7,145 nucleotides of DNA from CAVSUR01 sp052143655 (GCA_052143655.1 JBKQSL010000428.1:1-7145), one strand, 5' to 3'; shown: positions 1-6,121, counted from the stretch's first letter. Program-made: numbers and translations. Notes: generated by a model not told the origin, from the letters alone.

Positions 1-2
1 CA

Positions 3-320
3 CCGGTCGTGCAGACTGCCGAAATCCGCACGGTCGCCGCCGATGAGCTGTGGCTCAGCCCGGCATACCAGCGAGACTGCGCCGCATTCCACTTCACCTG
101 GATCCCGGATCACGCGGCCGTGCGGCCCGTGCTCGCGCAGGTCGAGGAACGGCTGGCGGCGCTGGCGGCGCGGCCGCACTGGGGCAAGCTTTTCGGCATG
201 GGACCGGTGGAGGTGGCCGCGCAGTTCCCGCGGGCGGAGGACTTCCGGCGGCTCATGGCGGACTACGACCCTGCGGGCAAGTTCCGCAACGCTTTCCTGG
301 CTCGTTACCTGCCGGCCTGA
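3..320 (+). CDS. C-terminal part of a D-arabinono-1,4-lactone oxidase-type FAD oxidoreductase (5' end outside window)
   Basis: The reading frame is open to the window edge and ends at TGA 318-320, so about 105 C-terminal residues of a longer protein are visible. The GTG at 9 is only an internal codon. The tail carries family hallmarks of aldonolactone oxidases (ALO domain, L-gulono/D-arabinono-1,4-lactone oxidase): a 'VAADELWLSPAY' stretch, then 'RPHWGKLF', then 'FPRAEDFRRL', then 'DPAGKFRNAFL' close to the end. In the family the HWGK segment lies near the flavin and substrate site. These enzymes use FAD to oxidise a sugar lactone, usually with oxygen, in ascorbate-like or sugar metabolism. 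The N-terminal FAD-binding domain (PCMH type) should lie upstream and cannot be checked. The usual 'GRDTAY' region reads 'QRDCAAF' here, so the exact substrate is uncertain. Family assignment is firm; specificity is not. Confidence 0.85.
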   Translation, partial: PVVQTAEIRTVAADELWLSPAYQRDCAAFHFTWIPDHAAVRPVLAQVEERLAALAARPHWGKLFGMGPVEVAAQFPRAEDFRRLMADYDPAGKFRNAFLARYLPA

Positions 321-820
321 TCCCCGCGGTCGTGGCCCCGTACCTGGCGGCCTGACCCGCGGGCCTGGCCCGCGGCCCGGCGATCCGCTGGCGACCCGGT
401 TCACGGTCCTTTGGGCTCGTGTTAGCCGTCCGGAGCTGGGTAAGTCACCCGATGATTACAAGACGATCTTTTTCTGTACATGTTCATGCTAAGCTCGTCC
501 GCAATGTTCCTTAGAGCGTTGTATGCCGCAATTTCGGGGTGCGCTATCACGGCAGCCAACGGCTCGGGTCAGCAGCGGGGGGCGGAGCGCTCTGCATGAG
601 GAGCTCAGCGAAGCCGTATGGTTAGCCGTACCGGGAGAGCCGCGTCCTTGGCGGACACCAGCTGCGCGGACCGGCGGCACCTGACCGATTCTGGCTACCT
701 GCCGGCCAACTCCGGCGGCCAGGTTCTAGGGTGCGGGGCCGTCCATTCTGGCTGCCCGGACCGCCTGCGCCTGCCGTCGCTCGCGCCCCGGCACCAGCCG
801 CTGACCGGCGGCGGGCCGGC
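321..820. other. 500-bp intergenic region with an A+T-rich dip, probably regulatory for the flippase operon
   Basis: No well-supported gene lies here. Counting bases, 421-540 is about 49% G+C, against roughly 70% or more in the flanks, and composition returns to normal by about 550. The dip holds the imperfect palindrome GGGTAAGTCACCC (438-450), a T5 run at 469-473, and CATG-TT-CATG (479-488) followed by TAAGCT (490-495). TAAGCT fits an actinobacterial -10 of the form TANNNT, but no good -35 lies 16-18 nt upstream. A second TANNNT, TAGGGT, is at 727-732. The 9-mer GTTAGCCGT occurs at 421-429 and 621-629, exactly 200 bp apart, each followed by (A)CCGG. A promoter region is the simplest reading; a recombination scar or remnant of transferred DNA is possible. 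Confidence 0.45.
357..375 (+). terminator. Candidate terminator hairpin after the lactone oxidase gene
   Basis: CCGCGGG (357-363) pairs perfectly with CCCGCGG (369-375) around the 5-nt loop CCTGG. The hairpin begins 36 nt after the oxidase stop. No U-tract follows, which is common for actinobacterial hairpins. G+C-rich DNA yields such stems by chance fairly often, so this is moderate evidence only. Confidence 0.4.
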
Positions 821-824
821 ATGA
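618..824 (+). CDS. Doubtful small ORF (68 codons) overlapping the flippase start by ATGA
   Basis: I do not recognise this protein. The ORF runs from ATG 618 to TGA 822-824, and the stop overlaps the flippase start at 821 in the classic ATGA arrangement of translationally coupled genes. By hand count its G+C is roughly 71%, 63% and 85% at codon positions 1, 2 and 3, a coding-like order. Over 731-820 this frame has far stronger third-position bias than the flippase frame. Against it: the best ribosome-binding sequence (GAGGAG, 598-603) is 14 nt from the ATG, which is too far, and the product is rich in Gly, Pro, Arg, Ser and Cys with no domain, signal peptide or membrane segment. It could be a coupled leader ORF, a gene remnant or chance. 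Confidence 0.2.
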   Translation: MVSRTGRAASLADTSCADRRHLTDSGYLPANSGGQVLGCGAVHSGCPDRLRLPSLAPRHQPLTGGGPA

Positions 825-2593
825 CGGCCACGGTTCCCAGCACCAGCACAGGCGGCGGGTACCCCGGCCAGGACGACACGGCCGCCCAGGGGCAGCAGCG
901 CCACGCCCGGCAGCAGGTTAGCGCCGACGAGGGCCCCCGGCCGGGCAGCGGGGACCACACCGGGCTGAACCGGATCGCCCGGGGCAGCACGCTGAACCTG
1001 GTCGGCGCCGGGCTCTCGGCCGCCGCGACGATGGCCGTCACGGTGCTGGTGGCCAGGGAATTCACCAAGCCGGCCGCGGGCGCGTTCTTCGCCGCCACAT
1101 CCTTGTTCCTGATCATCGAGACGCTCGCCAACCTGGGCGCCTACAACGGCGCGATCTACTTCCTCGCCCGGCTGCGCACGCCGGGCCAGGTCGCCACCAT
1201 GATGCGGGTAGCAGTGGTCCCGGTCGTGGTGCTGTCGGTCGCGGCAGGCTGGGCGCTGTTCGCATTCGCCGGGCCGCTGGCGCACATGCTGCTCGGCGGT
1301 CATCTGGAGCAGGGCGCCGGCCCGGCGTCCGTAGCCCGGCTGCTGCGCGCGCTGGCGCTCACGGTCCCGTTCGCGTCCCTGCTGGACACCTTTCTCGGCG
1401 CCAGCCGGGGCTTTCACGACATGCGGCCGACGGTGCTGGTGGACCGGATCGGGCGGTCAGCGCTCCAGCTGGCCGGGGTCGTCATCGCCGTGCTGTCGGG
1501 CGTCACCGCCCTGCTGGCTCCGCTGTGGGCGCTGCCGTATGTGCCGGCGGCGGTGCTCGCGTGGCTGTGGTTCCGGCGGATATCGCGCCGCGCGCTGGCG
1601 GCTGCAGCCGCCAGCCAGCCGGCCCCGGCCCAGCGTCCCGGGCGGCCGCCGGGCGCGAGGGCAGCGGCCCGCGAGGCCGGGGCCTGCGTCGGGGTGTTCT
1701 GGCGATTCACCGCGCCGCGGGCGATGGCGACCACCGCGCAGATCATCATCCAGCGCCTGGACATCGTCCTGGTGGGCATCATGCGCGGCCCGGCCGCAGC
1801 CGCCATCTACACGGCCGCCACCCGGTTCCTCGTCGTCGGGCAGCTGGGCAACATGGCGATCGGGATGGCCGCCCAGCCCCAGCTGGCCTACCTGTTCGCG
1901 AAGCGGGACCGGCGCAGCGCGAACTCGGTCTACCAGGCGACCACGGCCTGGCTGATCATCCTGACCTGGCCGCTGTACCTGCTCGCGGTCATCTACGGGC
2001 CGGCCGTGCTGACGATCTTCGGTCGTTCCTACCGGGCCGGCGCGGGGGTCATGGTGATCCTGGGCCTGACCATGCTGCTGACCACGGCCTGCGGGCAGGT
2101 CGACGTGGTGCTGACGACCGCGGGCCGCAGCAGCTGGTCGCTGGCGAACTGGCTGCTGGCGGTCGTCATCAACGTCGGACTGGATCTCGCCCTCATCCCG
2201 CGCTACGGGATCACCGGCGCGGCGATCGGCTGGGCAGTCGCCCTGGCTGTCACCAATCTGGTCATGCTCATTGAGGTGGGCGCTATAGTGCGGGTTAGCC
2301 CGTTCGGGCGCGGCTGTGTGGCCGCCTGTGCGCTCGCGACAGCGTCCTTCGCGGTGATCCCGCTGGCGCTGCGCGCGGTCGCGGGCCCCGGTCCGGTCGT
2401 CTCCGCGCTCGCCGTGCTCGGCGGGTGCGCGCTGTTCGCAGCCGGGCTGTGGCGGCTGCGCCGCCCGCTCCAGCTGACAGCGATGCCGGGCATGGCCGCG
2501 CTGGCCGCTCCAGCGGCGGCGCTGAACGGCATGAGGTCACGCGGCACCGCGGCACTGGCACGGCGCCGCGCGGGCGGCGCGGCCGGCACCTAG
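821..2593 (+). CDS. Polysaccharide/lipid-linked oligosaccharide flippase (Wzx/MOP superfamily membrane protein)
   Basis: This 590-residue integral membrane protein is read as a MOP-superfamily exporter (Polysacc_synt/MATE-like). Such proteins move lipid-linked glycans or similar envelope precursors from the inner to the outer membrane leaflet. After a hydrophilic, probably disordered N-terminus (1-48), the conserved start 'ARGSTLNLVGAGLSAAAT' opens the first helix. About 14 hydrophobic segments follow, near 57-78, 87-105, 127-150, 170-192, 215-252 (two), 300-322, 328-350, 372-392, 405-425, 440-460, 463-488, 498-520 and 525-545. A cytosolic Ala/Pro/Arg linker (253-290) splits two halves, as usual in the family. 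'RLDIVLVG' (312-319) opening the second half and 'YGITGAAIGWA' (462-472) are typical. I chose ATG 821 because codon bias in this frame is poor over 731-820, although GTG 731 is in frame. Its own Shine-Dalgarno is weak (GGCGGCGGG), which suits coupling to an upstream ORF. The substrate cannot be told; the next gene may act on the same lipid carrier. Confidence 0.85.
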   Translation: MTATVPSTSTGGGYPGQDDTAAQGQQRHARQQVSADEGPRPGSGDHTGLNRIARGSTLNLVGAGLSAAATMAVTVLVAREFTKPAAGAFFAATSLFLIIETLANLGAYNGAIYFLARLRTPGQVATMMRVAVVPVVVLSVAAGWALFAFAGPLAHMLLGGHLEQGAGPASVARLLRALALTVPFASLLDTFLGASRGFHDMRPTVLVDRIGRSALQLAGVVIAVLSGVTALLAPLWALPYVPAAVLAWLWFRRISRRALAAAAASQPAPAQRPGRPPGARAAAREAGACVGVFWRFTAPRAMATTAQIIIQRLDIVLVGIMRGPAAAAIYTAATRFLVVGQLGNMAIGMAAQPQLAYLFAKRDRRSANSVYQATTAWLIILTWPLYLLAVIYGPAVLTIFGRSYRAGAGVMVILGLTMLLTTACGQVDVVLTTAGRSSWSLANWLLAVVINVGLDLALIPRYGITGAAIGWAVALAVTNLVMLIEVGAIVRVSPFGRGCVAACALATASFAVIPLALRAVAGPGPVVSALAVLGGCALFAAGLWRLRRPLQLTAMPGMAALAAPAAALNGMRSRGTAALARRRAGGAAGT

Positions 2594-2655
2594 CGCGTAC
2601 TGGGAGCCCGTCGTCGTATCTTCGGGCAGCGCCATGCAGGCAGAGAGGCAGGGAA

Positions 2656-3729
2656 ATGCGTCGGTATCTTCTGGCGGCACTATGGCCGGCCGGGATGGCA
2701 GCCATCGCGGCCGGCACGGTCGTCGCGGCCCGGCGAGCGCAGGCCGGGCCCTCCCGGCCGCCCGCGTCGGCTCCGCCTGCCGACGGCGGTCTCGCCGCCC
2801 AGAACGGCTCAGCGGCGGCACTGGGCCAGCAGGCGGCGGCGCACGACGTGCGGGCCGGCGTCAACGGCAGCCAGCCGGGCGGTGATTCCTGGCGCGGCCC
2901 GGGGACGGCCACGGCCGCGACCCGGATCCTCGAGCACGGTGCCGCCCGGCGCGTGCTGTCGTCCGGCATCGCCAGCAAGGTCGCCGGCGGCGCGGCCGGG
3001 ACGGGTGTGCGCAAGCTGGCCGCCGGGGCTGGCGCCAGCACGGACTGGCGCACCGATCTGCTCCGGCTGGGAGCGCTGAGCTGCGCCAGCGGCGTGCTGT
3101 CCTACGGGGTCATGACGCTGCTAGGCCCGGCGGTCATGCGCTACGGGCCAGCCGTCGACGAGCCGATGCATGACTGGGTCAACGATCATCAGATCCGGGT
3201 ATGGGCCGCGGTCATGGGGCGCCTGAACAAGGTCGGCAACACCTGGACGACCTGGGGAGCGGCCGGGACGGCGGCAGTGTGCCTGGGCGTCACGTATCCG
3301 CGCAAGAAGTGGCTGCCGCCCGCCGCGCTCGGGTCCGCGATCCTCGTGGATCACTACGCCACCATCGCGCTGCGCCGCACCTTCGGGCGAGTGGGGCCGC
3401 CGACCAGCCCGCTCGGCACCTACCCGTCGGGCGGAACCGACCGGATCATCATGTTCTACGGCCTGATCGCGCACATGCTGTGGCGGCAGTTCAGCGGGAC
3501 CGACCGCGGCAAGGTGTGGACCCTCGGGGCGATGGCCGCCCTGTGCTTCAACCAGGCTTACTGCCGTGAGTACCTGAGCAAGCACTGGTTCACCGACATC
3601 CTGGCCGGCTTCCTGTACGGCGGAGTTCTGCTGGCTCCGTTCATGGCCGCGGTGAACTGGATCGCCGGGCCGCCGGCGCTGGCCGCCGGGCCGGCCGACC
3701 CCGGGCAGCCGGAGGCCCCGGCCGCGTAG
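2656..3729 (+). CDS. PAP2-fold (phosphatidic acid phosphatase type 2) membrane protein with degenerate catalytic motifs
   Basis: The product is a 357-residue membrane protein. An N-terminal anchor (about 2-24) is followed by a roughly 100-residue Ala/Gly/Pro-rich linker and then a PAP2 core with hydrophobic segments near 137-157, 222-238, 262-277, 286-302 and 313-335. PAP2 enzymes remove phosphate from lipid phosphates such as phosphatidic acid or undecaprenyl pyrophosphate. The three-part signature is only partly kept. KX6RP reads R240-X6-G247-P248, so Lys is Arg and the second Arg is Gly. PSGH reads P257-S-G-G260, losing the general-acid His. SRX5HX3D reads C303-R304-X5-H310-X3-D314, keeping the nucleophilic His, Asp and Arg. 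It is therefore a divergent subfamily or a catalytically weak or dead protein. ATG 2656 is chosen for the upstream GAGAGGCAGGG and because codons then encode a good membrane anchor. It lies 62 nt after the flippase stop with no strong terminator between them, so co-transcription is likely. That context suggests polyprenyl-phosphate handling, by inference only. Confidence 0.82.
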   Translation: MRRYLLAALWPAGMAAIAAGTVVAARRAQAGPSRPPASAPPADGGLAAQNGSAAALGQQAAAHDVRAGVNGSQPGGDSWRGPGTATAATRILEHGAARRVLSSGIASKVAGGAAGTGVRKLAAGAGASTDWRTDLLRLGALSCASGVLSYGVMTLLGPAVMRYGPAVDEPMHDWVNDHQIRVWAAVMGRLNKVGNTWTTWGAAGTAAVCLGVTYPRKKWLPPAALGSAILVDHYATIALRRTFGRVGPPTSPLGTYPSGGTDRIIMFYGLIAHMLWRQFSGTDRGKVWTLGAMAALCFNQAYCREYLSKHWFTDILAGFLYGGVLLAPFMAAVNWIAGPPALAAGPADPGQPEAPAA

Positions 3730-3735
3730 CGCTGT

Positions 3736-3781
3736 CGCGAGAAGCCGGCCCGGGCCGAACCGCCCGGGCCGGCTTCTCGCG
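3736..3781 (+). terminator. Strong rho-independent-type hairpin ending the flippase-PAP2 operon
   Basis: A perfect 20-bp stem is formed by 3736-3755 and 3762-3781 around the loop CGAACC (3756-3761). It starts 6 nt after the PAP2 stop codon. Only a weak T-rich tail (TTCCTG) follows, as usual in actinomycetes. Perfect pairing over 20 bp next to a stop is very unlikely by chance. Confidence 0.9.
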
Positions 3782-4053
3782 TTCCTGAGTGCACCCGATG
3801 GCACGGCGGCGCCCGCGGCAATGTGATTTATTCCCGGCGGAATTCTGCGGTCATGCTGGGCAGGCTTTGCCGTCCGGCGCCCGCCACCGCATTCCCGGCG
3901 GCCTGCCGGGTAACGGCGTGCGGCGGGCCAGTTATTCGCGCACTGCGGTCGCTGACGGGCCGAAGGACCCTGGCCTTCGGGCGCGGACGGGCGCATACTC
4001 ACACTGGGGTGGTATACCGATCCGGCCAGCCGGCCGCTGGTTGGCGGAAGAAG
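3782..4053 (+). promoter_or_regulatory. Upstream/leader region of the small membrane protein gene
   Basis: I see no convincing gene in these 272 bp. An 11-bp direct repeat, ATTCCCGGCGG, occurs at 3830-3840 and 3891-3901, 61 bp apart. The first copy sits inside a small inverted repeat (ATTCC-CGGC-GGAAT, 3830-3843). A hairpin CCGAAGG-ACCCTGG-CCTTCGG is at 3960-3980. Possible -10 elements are CATACT (3994-3999) and TATACC (4013-4018, in the palindrome GGTATACC and preceded by TGG as in extended -10 promoters). Neither has a recognisable -35. A promoter close to 4000 giving a short leader is the simplest reading. Confidence 0.35.
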
Positions 4054-4371
4054 ATGATGGCGATGATCGCCGATCAGCAATTCGAGACCGCGGATCGTCC
4101 GATTTCGAATCTCGACCGGTGCAACCTGTGCAGCAGGCCCCGCGCGGTGCACGGCATCGACTGGACCTGCTCGCCGGGCCGCACCGCCAGCACCGCCCGC
4201 GTCATCGCGGGCACCGTCCTGGCCGGCCTGCTCGCGCTCGCCGGCATCCTCACCATCACCGTGACCAGCGACACCGCCGGATCGGCGGGCACGCTGGGCG
4301 CGGCCAGCATGCTGATCGGCATGACGCTGGTGGTATGCGCCGCGATTATCGGCGGCCGCCAGCATTCCTGA
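4054..4371 (+). CDS. Small two-helix membrane protein with N-terminal CxxC-H-C cluster, function unknown
   Basis: I do not recognise the family. The 105-residue product has a short hydrophilic head holding C23-x2-C26, H33 and C39, spaced like a compact metal-binding (zinc-ribbon-like) or redox cluster. Two hydrophobic segments follow at about 48-70 and 80-100, ending in a short polar tail. The head would probably be cytoplasmic if it binds zinc, but topology cannot be fixed from sequence. ATGs at 4054, 4057 and 4063 are all possible starts. The purine-rich GGAAGAAG at 4046-4053 fits 4057 or 4063 best by spacing, and the longest is given. An upstream in-frame extension from about 3823 is open but lacks coding character. 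The gene follows a strong terminator, so it is probably transcribed alone. It converges on the next gene with 10 nt between stops. Confidence 0.65.
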   Translation: MMAMIADQQFETADRPISNLDRCNLCSRPRAVHGIDWTCSPGRTASTARVIAGTVLAGLLALAGILTITVTSDTAGSAGTLGAASMLIGMTLVVCAAIIGGRQHS

Positions 4372-4373
4372 CC

Positions 4374-4388
4374 CGGCTGGCTCAGCCG
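4374..4388. terminator. Candidate bidirectional hairpin between convergent genes
   Basis: CGGCTG (4374-4379) pairs with CAGCCG (4383-4388) around the loop GCT. It sits exactly between the convergent stop codons at 4371 and 4382 and includes the minus-strand gene's stop. The stem is short (6 bp) with no U-tract, so it would be a weak terminator at best. Confidence 0.3.
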
Positions 4389-5599
4389 ACGACGAGCGCG
4401 GTCCGCTCCGGGGCTGATGCGACCGCCGCTACCGCCGGATGCCGCACGCCGGCCCGCCAGGACGCCAGCTGGAAAGTGCCCGTGAAGCTGAGCTCGGCGA
4501 CGAGACGGTCGCCGCCCGCGGGCCAGCCGAAGCCGACGAGGGCATCGCTGCTGGCCCAGGTGCCCGGCACGGCGGTCAGCTTTCCGGAGCTGGTCGCGGC
4601 CACCTCGATCTGCATCGCCAGCTCGCCGTCGTCGCTGCCGGAGCCCTTACTCACCTGCACTGCGAGGTAACGGCCGTCCGGGCTGAACCTGGCGTCCGCC
4701 GCGGAGCTGCCCGCAGGCAGCACGATCACCGTCGGCCGGCCGGTGCCGAGGCTGAGTACCCGGATGCGGCAGCGCGGCGTGCATGGCTGCGCCCAGGCCA
4801 GCTGTCCCGCCGCCGCCGCCAGCACCGCGTCGAAGTTGCGGCCGCCCCGGGGCCCCGCCGGGTTCCACAGCCGGGCACCCCCGCCGTCCGCCCCGCGCCC
4901 CGCGGCCATCAGCAGCAGGCCGCGATCCGTGCCCTGGCCGATCAGGTATCCCGCCGGGAGCCGGACCGGGGCGCCCGCGGCCACGCCGGACGTGCTGACC
5001 TCTCGCGCGATGCCCGCCGCGGTGGCGATATCGGCGCCAGGCCGGTAGCTGGTCAGCCACAGCCCCCCGGGTACCGCAGCGGGTGCGACCAGGTCGGCGG
5101 CGCCGATCCGGACAGCAGAGCGAGCCTGCGCAGCCAGGAAATAGACCGGCCGAGGCGAGCCGGCGCATGAGCCGCACTGGGCTGGCGCCAGGGCCGACGG
5201 CTGGATCGCCCATCCGCCCGCTGCCTGGGTGAACACGTATCCGGCGGAGTTCCGCGGCAGGCCGCCGATCAGCTGGCGGCGACCGGTCCCTGGCCAGTAC
5301 CAGGCGGGCTGGGGGCCCGCCGCAGGCAGCCGCGCCCCCGGTCCCCAGGGCAGCGTCGGCCCGGCAACCCCATCCGGGCCGCCGGGCAGCCCTGCGGATC
5401 CGGTCCTGACTGCCCGGGCTGGGCCTGCCGCGGCAGGCTGCGGCCGATGACGGCCCGCAGGCCGCCCGCCGCCTGACAAATGCTGCCCGGCCACGACCCC
5501 GATCAGGACGAGCACGACGAGCACCACGACGACGGCCAGCCACCAGCGTCGCAGCGGTCCGGCCGCGCGATCGCTGCCCTGGCTGAGAACGTCCGGCAT
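4382..5599 (-). CDS. Membrane-anchored extracytoplasmic PD40/WD40-like beta-propeller protein
   Basis: The 405-residue product has an 18-residue cytoplasmic N-terminus, one strongly hydrophobic helix (about 19-38, WWLAVVVVLVVLVLIGVVAG) without a cleavage or lipobox motif, a Gly/Pro/Arg-rich linker (about 40-100), and a large, probably extracytoplasmic domain. The clearest signature is 'ARFSPDGRYLAVQV' (303-316), a textbook PD40/TolB-type propeller blade. Preceding 'QLAWA' and following 'GFGWPAGGDRLVAEL' (357-370) look like neighbouring blades. Cysteine pairs C142/C145 and C273/C277 could form disulfides outside the cell. PD40 domains usually mediate binding and no catalytic motif is visible, so function is unknown. 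The start at 5599 is preferred because GGGAG lies 6 nt upstream on the minus strand and the anchor follows directly. The frame stays open upstream to 6238, but that stretch is the shadow of the divergent gene. Actinobacteria carry many such proteins of unassigned role. Confidence 0.72.
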   Translation of the reverse strand: MPDVLSQGSDRAAGPLRRWWLAVVVVLVVLVLIGVVAGQHLSGGGRPAGRHRPQPAAAGPARAVRTGSAGLPGGPDGVAGPTLPWGPGARLPAAGPQPAWYWPGTGRRQLIGGLPRNSAGYVFTQAAGGWAIQPSALAPAQCGSCAGSPRPVYFLAAQARSAVRIGAADLVAPAAVPGGLWLTSYRPGADIATAAGIAREVSTSGVAAGAPVRLPAGYLIGQGTDRGLLLMAAGRGADGGGARLWNPAGPRGGRNFDAVLAAAAGQLAWAQPCTPRCRIRVLSLGTGRPTVIVLPAGSSAADARFSPDGRYLAVQVSKGSGSDDGELAMQIEVAATSSGKLTAVPGTWASSDALVGFGWPAGGDRLVAELSFTGTFQLASWRAGVRHPAVAAVASAPERTALVVG

Positions 5600-5636
5600 C
5601 GCACTCCCGCGAGAACCCTGGGCCGGTGCCCTCTCC

Positions 5637-5665
5637 ACGATACGGCGCCGTGGCGGCGGCACAGC
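5637..5665 (-). promoter_or_regulatory. Possible promoter of the PD40 gene
   Basis: On the minus strand, TATCGT (5642-5637) fits a -10 of the form TANNNT. GCTGTG (5665-5660), 17 nt upstream, is a poor match to a -35. It would give a leader of about 30 nt before the start at 5599. Position and spacing are sensible but the motif evidence is weak. Confidence 0.25.
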
Positions 5666-5694
5666 GCCCGGCAGGCCCGGCCCGGCGGCACCGG

Positions 5695-5703
5695 TGGTAC
5701 TGT
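5695..5703 (+). promoter_or_regulatory. Possible extended -10 promoter of the PRC-barrel-like gene
   Basis: TGGTACTGT combines a TGN extension with a TANNNT -10 (5698-5703), about 59 nt before the start at 5762. No -35-like hexamer is seen at 17-18 nt upstream, which is acceptable for extended -10 promoters. The divergent neighbour puts a promoter for this strand within this 162-bp gap. Confidence 0.3.
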
Positions 5704-5761
5704 CCTGGAGTTCAGCGGGCGCCGGAAAGCCCGGCGGGCTCGCCACGAGGCAGGTGCCGGC

Positions 5762-6121
5762 ATGACCGACGACACGGAGATCGCGTACCCGGCGGCCGTC
5801 CCCGGGACGCCGGTGCTGAGCAGCAGCGGGAGCCAGATCGGCACCCTGGAGCATGTCCTGCAGGTCCCCGACCTCGACGTTTTCGACGGGATCGTGATCG
5901 CGACCCGAGATGGGCTGCGGTTCGTCGACGCGGTGCAGGTGCGCCAGATCACCCGCGGCAGCGTCCGGTGCGGGATTGATGATGTGCAGGCCGCGCAACT
6001 GCCGGCCCCGGACGGCCCGCCGGTGTACCGGGTCGATGCGCTGGCGGATTCCGGGCACAACCTGCATGACACCCTCGGCCGCATGTTCGGCCGCCCGCAC
6101 TGGAAGCGGGAGCACGACTAG
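5762..6121 (+). CDS. Small PRC-barrel-like protein, function unknown
   Basis: The product is a soluble 119-residue protein with no signal peptide or membrane helix. Residues 12-63 have the strand pattern of a PRC-barrel fold. 'GTPVLSSSGSQIGTLEHVL' (15-33) matches the usual 'G..V..sdG..iG.v..vl' opening, and 'FDGIVIATRDGLRFVDAVQV' (41-60) matches the second half, where a short acidic loop ends in an 'FDGI' strand. The part from about 65 to 92 may be a further small beta region. The C-terminal tail (95-119) is polar with 'HDTLGRMFGRPHWKREHD'. Small actinobacterial proteins of this type exist, but I know of no established function. PRC barrels elsewhere act as protein- or RNA-interaction modules. 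ATG 5762 is chosen because GAGG and AGGTG lie 7-11 nt upstream and because the domain begins just after it. The gene is divergent from the PD40 gene across 162 bp. Confidence 0.68.
   Translation: MTDDTEIAYPAAVPGTPVLSSSGSQIGTLEHVLQVPDLDVFDGIVIATRDGLRFVDAVQVRQITRGSVRCGIDDVQAAQLPAPDGPPVYRVDALADSGHNLHDTLGRMFGRPHWKREHD

Noticed and set aside
476..490. LexA/SOS-box-like sequence (GAACATGTAC on the minus strand)
   Set aside because: The actinobacterial SOS box needs GAAC-N4-GTTC; the second half-site here reads ACAG, so the palindrome fails.
731..820. N-terminal extension of the flippase from GTG 731
   Set aside because: Third-position G+C in this frame is only about 70% over 731-820, while second-position G+C is higher. 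The extension is Pro/Arg-rich and not membrane-like.
695..1417. 240-codon minus-strand ORF rich in Arg, Gln and Gly
   Set aside because: It is antisense to the flippase, whose frame has clear membrane helices and third-position bias. No recognisable domain is seen.
3840..3950. Possible riboswitch in the G+C-rich leader with several GGC/GCC blocks
   Set aside because: I could not match the conserved core of any riboswitch class, and simple G+C-rich pairing explains the apparent stems.
3823..4053. In-frame upstream extension of the small membrane protein
   Set aside because: The translated stretch has no domain or membrane character, and it would put hairpins and repeats inside a gene. A purine-rich ribosome-binding sequence sits just before 4057.
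3121..4365. 414-codon minus-strand ORF
   Set aside because: It lies antisense to the PAP2 gene, crosses the perfect terminator hairpin and covers the small membrane gene. Its composition is that of a high-GC shadow frame.
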